A model generated the notes under the pieces. It was not told the origin of the DNA. It made no database searches and worked only from the letters and a program-made list of their open reading frames with translations. Source: Bacteroidaceae bacterium (GTDB lineage Bacteria; Bacteroidota; Bacteroidia; Bacteroidales; Bacteroidaceae). From it: 64,000 bases of DNA. The stretch spans positions 25,645-89,644 of the forward strand of contig JAIKWU010000076.1 of NCBI GenBank assembly GCA_024684455.1, in the 5' to 3' direction. Of this stretch, positions 58,967 to 64,000 are shown piece after piece (the stretch's first letter is position 1; each line of letters starts with the position of its first letter). The translations under genes and the position numbers were made by a program.

Positions 58967-60070
58967 TCAGACATTAAACCTAAAGTGCATAATATCGCCG
59001 TCCTGGACGACATAGTCCTTTCCTTCGACGCCCATTTTGCCTGCCTCGCGCACGGCGGCTTCGCTGCCGTAACGGATATAGTCGTCATACTTGATGACTT
59101 CGGCACGGATGAAGCCTTTCTCGAAGTCGGTGTGGATGACGCCGGCACACTGCGGAGCCTTCCAGCCGCGCTTGTAGGTCCATGCCTTCACTTCCATCGG
59201 GCCGGCGGTGATGAATGTCTCGAGGTTGAGCAGATGGTAGATGGCCTTGATGAGGCGGTCACAGCCGCTCTCGGTGAGGCCCATGTCCTCGAGGAACATT
59301 TGCTTCTCCTCGTACGACTCGAGTTCGGCGATGTCGGCCTCGGTCTGTGCCGAGATGATCATCAGTTCGGCTTCCTCGTCCTTGATGGCCTCGCGCACCT
59401 GGGCGACGTACTCGTTTCCGTTGGCAGCCGAGGCGTCATCGACGTTGCAGACGTACAGGACGGGTTTGGTCGTGAGCAGGAACATCTGCTTGGCACAGGT
59501 GACTTCTTCGTCGTTCTGAAGTTCGACGGTGCGGGCGCTGCGGCCTTGTTCGAGGGCTTCTTTGTAGCGGAGCAGCAGGCCGAGTTCGACCTTTGCCATC
59601 TTGTCGCCGCCTACATTGGCTTGTTTCTCGACACGCTTGATGCGGTTTTCGACCGTCTCGAGGTCCTTCAGTTGCAGTTCCGTGTCGATGATTTCCTTGT
59701 CGCGGACAGGATCGACGGAGCCATCGACGTGGACGACGTTGTCGTTGTCGAAACAGCGCAGCACGTGGATGATGGCGTCACATTCGCGGATGTTGCCCAG
59801 GAACTGGTTGCCCAGGCCTTCGCCCTGGCTCGCCCCCTTGACGAGTCCGGCGATGTCAACGATGTCGCAGACGGCAGGGACGATGCGTCCAGGATGCACC
59901 AGTTCTGCGAGTTTCGTGAGGCGTTCGTCGGGTACGGACACCTGTCCCATCTGTGCGTCGATGGTGCAGAAAGGAAAGTTGGCTGCCTGCGCCTTTGCGC
60001 TCGACAGACAGTTGAACAGTGTTGATTTTCCCACGTTGGGAAGGCCTACAATGCCTGCTTTCAATGCCAT
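58967..60070 (-). CDS. ychF: Redox-regulated ATPase YchF
   Basis: MALKAGIVGLPNVGKSTLFNCLSSAKAQAANFPFCTI; DIAGLVKGASQGEGLGNQFL. Confidence 0.98.
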   Translation of the reverse strand: MALKAGIVGLPNVGKSTLFNCLSSAKAQAANFPFCTIDAQMGQVSVPDERLTKLAELVHPGRIVPAVCDIVDIAGLVKGASQGEGLGNQFLGNIRECDAIIHVLRCFDNDNVVHVDGSVDPVRDKEIIDTELQLKDLETVENRIKRVEKQANVGGDKMAKVELGLLLRYKEALEQGRSARTVELQNDEEVTCAKQMFLLTTKPVLYVCNVDDASAANGNEYVAQVREAIKDEEAELMIISAQTEADIAELESYEEKQMFLEDMGLTESGCDRLIKAIYHLLNLETFITAGPMEVKAWTYKRGWKAPQCAGVIHTDFEKGFIRAEVIKYDDYIRYGSEAAVREAGKMGVEGKDYVVQDGDIMHFRFNV

Positions 60071-60094
60071 AATTATGGAGAATTTATGGGGGAG

Positions 60095-61024
60095 TTATAG
60101 GGAATGTATATATTTTTTAGCCCAGTCGCTTGAGATACTGTTCTGGAGCGTCTGACACACTTCGGTGGCGAGGTCGATGCCGTGCTGTACGACGGCAGCC
60201 CAGCGTTGCTCGTCCAGCGTGTCGAGGTCGTTGCGGCGGATGCCGTTGCGGATGAGTCCGTAGATGATGCCGGCGTTGAAGTTGTCGCCGGCACCGATGG
60301 TGCTGACGGTCTCGACCTTCTGTACGGGGAAACTCAGGCGGCCGCTGGGCGTAAGCACAGAGACTTCACCGCCTGCGTCGGTCGAGAGCATCTGCCGGCA
60401 GTGGAAGGAGATTTCGCGACGATAGACCGCCTCGGCGTCGGTCGAGCCGAAGAGGTTGTCCAGGTCTTCGGTCGAGCCGCGCACGATGTCAGCAAAGTCG
60501 AGGTTCTCAAGCATGTCGGCATAGATTTTCACGACTTCGTGACGGTGGCTCGAACGGAAGTTCAGGTCGTAGTAGATGAGGGCGCCGCGTTGGCGTGCAT
60601 ACTGCAGAAACTCGCGTACGCGCGGCCGCAGGGCTGCGTTGAGCACGAAGTAGGAGCCCATCATCACGATGTCGTCGGCCTGGATGTCGGGCCAATCGAC
60701 CTCGAAGCGTGCGGCGGGATAGTCCTTGTAGAACATGTATTCGGCATCGTTCCGCTCGTTGAGGAATGCGAGCGAGATGGCGCTGCGCCCGTTCTGATAG
60801 ACGGCTACGTGGCGGTTGTCGATGCCGTTCTGAGCCATGAAGTCGAGGATGTGGCGTCCGACACGGTCGTTGCCTGTCTCGCTGAGCATTGTGACGGGCA
60901 GTCCGAGGCGTGCGAGCGACACCACTCCGTTGAACACGCTGCCGCCTGGCACAGCCGCCGTCGGTTGTCCCTGTTGGAAGATGATGTCCATGATGGTCTC
61001 GCCGATACCGATGATCTTGCGCAT
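60095..61024 (-). CDS. PfkB family carbohydrate kinase
   Basis: GGSVFNGVVSLARLG; VSTIGAGDNFNAGIIYGL. Confidence 0.92.
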   Translation of the reverse strand: MRKIIGIGETIMDIIFQQGQPTAAVPGGSVFNGVVSLARLGLPVTMLSETGNDRVGRHILDFMAQNGIDNRHVAVYQNGRSAISLAFLNERNDAEYMFYKDYPAARFEVDWPDIQADDIVMMGSYFVLNAALRPRVREFLQYARQRGALIYYDLNFRSSHRHEVVKIYADMLENLDFADIVRGSTEDLDNLFGSTDAEAVYRREISFHCRQMLSTDAGGEVSVLTPSGRLSFPVQKVETVSTIGAGDNFNAGIIYGLIRNGIRRNDLDTLDEQRWAAVVQHGIDLATEVCQTLQNSISSDWAKKYIHSL

Positions 61025-61051
61025 GATTCCTATGTTTTTGAGTTTTGTTTT

Positions 61052-61087
61052 GCAAAGGTACGATTAAGTGAGCGAAAATCCAAACTT
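61052..61087 (-). promoter_or_regulatory. Dispersed promoter repeat copy upstream of the PfkB kinase
   Basis: GCAAAGGTACGATTAAGTGAGCGAAAATCCAAACTT. Confidence 0.8.
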
Positions 61088-61207
61088 GTTTGACTTTTTC
61101 CAAGCGTGAGCACGATACCACAGTTCATTCCCCACCATTCCCCCTGCCATTCTTCGCCATTCTTCACCGAAAAGATACCCCTGCCGAACATCAAAATCAT
61201 CCAATCC

Positions 61208-61315
61208 GCAGTTGAAACTCAAAATTTAACTTAAATTCCCATAAATATAACTTAAATTTATGTAAATTTAACTTGAATTTGTATAAACATAAGTTAAATT
61301 TTGAGTTTCAACTGC
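61208..61315. repeat. Palindrome cluster C: four 17-bp units at 21-bp period within a perfect 25-bp inverted repeat
   Basis: Arms GCAGTTGAAACTCAAAATTTAACTT (61208-61232) and AAGTTAAATTTTGAGTTTCAACTGC (61291-61315); units centred 61230, 61251, 61272, 61293. Confidence 0.92.
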
Positions 61316-61318
61316 AGT

Positions 61319-61384
61319 GTGGTGATGTTTGTGCTGGAGCGTGGTGATGTTTGTGGTGGAGAGGTGTGATTTTTTTGGTGCCGT
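61319..61384. repeat. 22-bp direct repeat, about three copies
   Basis: GTGGTGATGTTTGTGCTGGAGC / GTGGTGATGTTTGTGGTGGAGA / GGTGTGATTTTTTTGGTGCCGT. Confidence 0.8.
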
Positions 61385-61537
61385 GTGCCGACGGACGGAG
61401 TGCAAAGGCGGTTTTTGCGGATAATTTCATGCATTTGAATGATTTTTGATAGGAAATGAAACATTTTTTGAAGGTTTTGTTCCAAATAATCTCTAACTTT
61501 GCAGCCGAATATCGCATCTAATTAACTTTAACTCACT

Positions 61538-64000
61538 ATGAAAAGAATGAAATGTATGGCGGCTCTTGGGCTGGCCCTTTGTTCCCTGACTACACAGGCT
61601 CAGGTAACCCTGAATTTCGATATGGGCAGTCGCGGCCAGAAAGTGACCGAGGACCATTACGGAATCTTCTACGAGGAAATCAACCATGCGGGCGACGGCG
61701 GTCTGTATGCCGAACTGATTCAAAACCGCTCGTTCGAGGACAACGCCGGCAATCCCGATAAATGGTGGACGGTGGGCAATGCGTCGATGTCTATTGCCAC
61801 CGACAACATGCTCAACATGGTGCAGGAACATGCCCTGCGCCTCAAGATTAATGCCAACGGAGGTGGTGTGCGCAACGAAGGTTTCTGGGGCATTAACATC
61901 GTCAATGGCTGCCAGTACCAACTGTCGTTCTGGATGCGTGCCGACGACACGTATGACGGCACGATTATCGCTGAGTTGCAGAGCGAGGGTGGCAGCAGTC
62001 TTGGACGTGCCAACATCCGCGTCAATGCCACGAAGGAATGGCAGAAATATACCGCCACCATCACCGCTACGGGTAACGATACGAAGGGATGGCTGGCACT
62101 GAAAGGCAATACGGCCGGAACGGTGGTCATCGACGTGGTGAGCCTCTTCCCGCCGACGTTCAAGAACCGTCCCAACGGTTGCCGTCCCGACCTGGCACAG
62201 AAGTTGGCCGACCTGAAGCCGCAGTTCATGCGTTTCCCTGGCGGCTGCTTCATCGAAGGTGCCTTCTGGGGTGGACAGACCAACCGCTTCGAGTGGAAGA
62301 AGACGGTGGGCCCCATTGAGGAGCGTCCTGGACACCTGAACCGCAACTGGGGCTATCGCGTTTCAGACGGACTCGGTTATCATGAGATGCTGCAACTGGC
62401 CGAGGACCTCGGTGCTGCGTCGATGTTCGTCGTCAACATCGGTATCGGCCACGATTGGCGTGTCAGTGATACGGAAATCGAGCCCTACGTCCAGGAAGCC
62501 CTCGATGCCATCGAGTATGCCATGGGCGGCACCGATACTTTCTACGGACGTATGCGCGCGGAGAACGGACATCCAGAGCCCTTCAACCTGAAGTACATGG
62601 AAATCGGCAACGAGCAGGAATTCATGCTCAACCGCGAGGACTACCTGAAGCGCTATATGCAGTTCTACAACGTCATCAAGGCGCGCTGGCCTGAGATTCA
62701 CCTCATTGCCGACAACTACTGGTTTGACTCTGTGACCGAACCTGTTGAACTGCGTGACGAACACTTCTACGACACGCCCGAGTTCTTCATCGACAACTAT
62801 CACCGCTACGACAACCTGGCCAACTCGACCACCCACAGTTATGTCGGCGAATATGCCGTGACGAAGGACTGCGGCTGGTGGGGCAACCAGAACGCCGCCA
62901 TCGGCGAGGCTGTCTTCATGCAGGGCTGCGAGAACAACAGCAGCACCGTCACCATGATGAGTTATGCGCCTATCTTCACACACGAAGAGAACTATGCCTG
63001 GCATCCCGACATGATTCGTTTCAACGCATCGATGAGTTACGGCACACCTTCGTACTACGTTCAGCGCATGTTTGCCAACAACATCGGTAAGGAGAACATC
63101 CGCTGGACCGAATCAGGCAACGCTCCGTCGTTCGACATGTCGAAAGGCTCTGTCGGAGTGGGCACCTGGGCCACCAGTGCCACGTTCACAGGACTTACCG
63201 TCACAGCCAGTGACACGACCTTCCGTGCCGAAAACCTGAAGAAGGACGACTGGATGACCAGAAACGGCACTTGGACGCTCAGCGACACCACTTTCCGTCA
63301 GACAAACACCACCTCTGGCGACGTCACCTGTGTGCTCAAGAAGCAGTTCACCACCACCAACGTCGATATGACAGTTCATGCCACGAAGAACGGCGGTTCG
63401 GAAGGCTTCCTCATCATCTTCGACTATAAGGACGAGCAGAACTACTCATGGCTCAACCTCGGTGGATGGGGCAACTCGAAACATGCCATCGAGCAGTGTA
63501 AGAACGGTTCCAAATCGACGCTGGCCGACGCTGCAGGCAAACTGACCACAGGAAAGACCTACACCATCCGTGTCAGAAAGCAAGGTCAGAAGGTGACCTG
63601 CTACCTCGACGGCGAACAGATTCTCGAGACCAACCTCAAGAACTATGCCGCTCAGTTGGTTTACACCAGCGCCAACATCGATGACGACACGAACACCCTC
63701 TACGTCAAACTCGTCAACCCGCAGGCCACCGCTGCTGAGACTACACTTTCGTTCACCAACGGACGCGCCGTCTCGGGCGAGGTCGAAGTGCTCTCTTCGC
63801 CCAACGGCACCGATGAAAACACCATTGGCAGCCCCTACTACATCACGCCGAAGACGCAGAACATCACCGTGGCCGACGATGGCAAAATCGTCTTCAACTG
63901 CGTGCCCTACTCTGTCAATGTGCTCCGTCTGAACGTCGCCGACGTTGAGGCTCCCGTGCTGGAGCCCCTGCCCGAAGCACGTCTGTCGTACACCTTCAGC
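61538..64000 (+). CDS. Secreted GH51 alpha-L-arabinofuranosidase with embedded concanavalin-like domain (3' truncated by window)
   Basis: Signal peptide; YGIFYEEINHAGDGGLYAELIQNRSFE; FMRFPGGCFIEG; LKYMEIGNEQ; runs open to window end. Confidence 0.92.
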   Translation, partial: MKRMKCMAALGLALCSLTTQAQVTLNFDMGSRGQKVTEDHYGIFYEEINHAGDGGLYAELIQNRSFEDNAGNPDKWWTVGNASMSIATDNMLNMVQEHALRLKINANGGGVRNEGFWGINIVNGCQYQLSFWMRADDTYDGTIIAELQSEGGSSLGRANIRVNATKEWQKYTATITATGNDTKGWLALKGNTAGTVVIDVVSLFPPTFKNRPNGCRPDLAQKLADLKPQFMRFPGGCFIEGAFWGGQTNRFEWKKTVGPIEERPGHLNRNWGYRVSDGLGYHEMLQLAEDLGAASMFVVNIGIGHDWRVSDTEIEPYVQEALDAIEYAMGGTDTFYGRMRAENGHPEPFNLKYMEIGNEQEFMLNREDYLKRYMQFYNVIKARWPEIHLIADNYWFDSVTEPVELRDEHFYDTPEFFIDNYHRYDNLANSTTHSYVGEYAVTKDCGWWGNQNAAIGEAVFMQGCENNSSTVTMMSYAPIFTHEENYAWHPDMIRFNASMSYGTPSYYVQRMFANNIGKENIRWTESGNAPSFDMSKGSVGVGTWATSATFTGLTVTASDTTFRAENLKKDDWMTRNGTWTLSDTTFRQTNTTSGDVTCVLKKQFTTTNVDMTVHATKNGGSEGFLIIFDYKDEQNYSWLNLGGWGNSKHAIEQCKNGSKSTLADAAGKLTTGKTYTIRVRKQGQKVTCYLDGEQILETNLKNYAAQLVYTSANIDDDTNTLYVKLVNPQATAAETTLSFTNGRAVSGEVEVLSSPNGTDENTIGSPYYITPKTQNITVADDGKIVFNCVPYSVNVLRLNVADVEAPVLEPLPEARLSYTFS

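Overview
The window is a gene-dense chromosomal segment from a Bacteroidales bacterium. It looks Prevotellaceae-like, judging from TTTG-N19/20-TAnnTTTG promoters, sdhCAB, a murF-alr fusion, DUF6089/DUF6242 proteins, HU-like proteins and sorting-domain-like proteins. About 50 CDS can be supported, mostly housekeeping (uppS, ribD, purD, sdhCAB, murF-alr, polA, ispB-like, deoC, dtd, uvrC, apt, mnmG, deaD-like, argF', sulP, murI, ompH, kduI, tdk, lgt, ychF), plus arabinose-related hydrolases (GH127, GH51) and large secreted proteins. I saw no tRNA, rRNA, CRISPR array or intact transposase. The most unusual signal is intergenic. Four clusters (2921-3004, 29464-29547, 35550-35633, 46402-46507) each hold 4-5 imperfect 18-bp palindromes at exactly 22-bp spacing (18-bp unit + 4-bp spacer), in two unrelated sequence families. 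A fifth cluster (61208-61315) has four 17-bp palindromes with 4-bp spacers (21-bp period) inside a perfect 25-bp inverted repeat, and is followed by a 22-bp direct repeat. Other notable signals: a perfect and a near-perfect parS site flanking apt; an AT-rich block at 46.7-47.0 kb with five TTATC(C/A)ACA DnaA-box-like sequences (candidate oriC); a promoter repeat with a conserved spacer upstream of four minus-strand genes; an in-frame repeat insertion in the lgt N-terminus, with an inverted copy upstream of its start codon; a Cys-rich metallothionein-like tail on SdhC; and an in-frame amber at codon 5 of argF'. All calls come from reading the sequence and recalled family knowledge; no searches were run.
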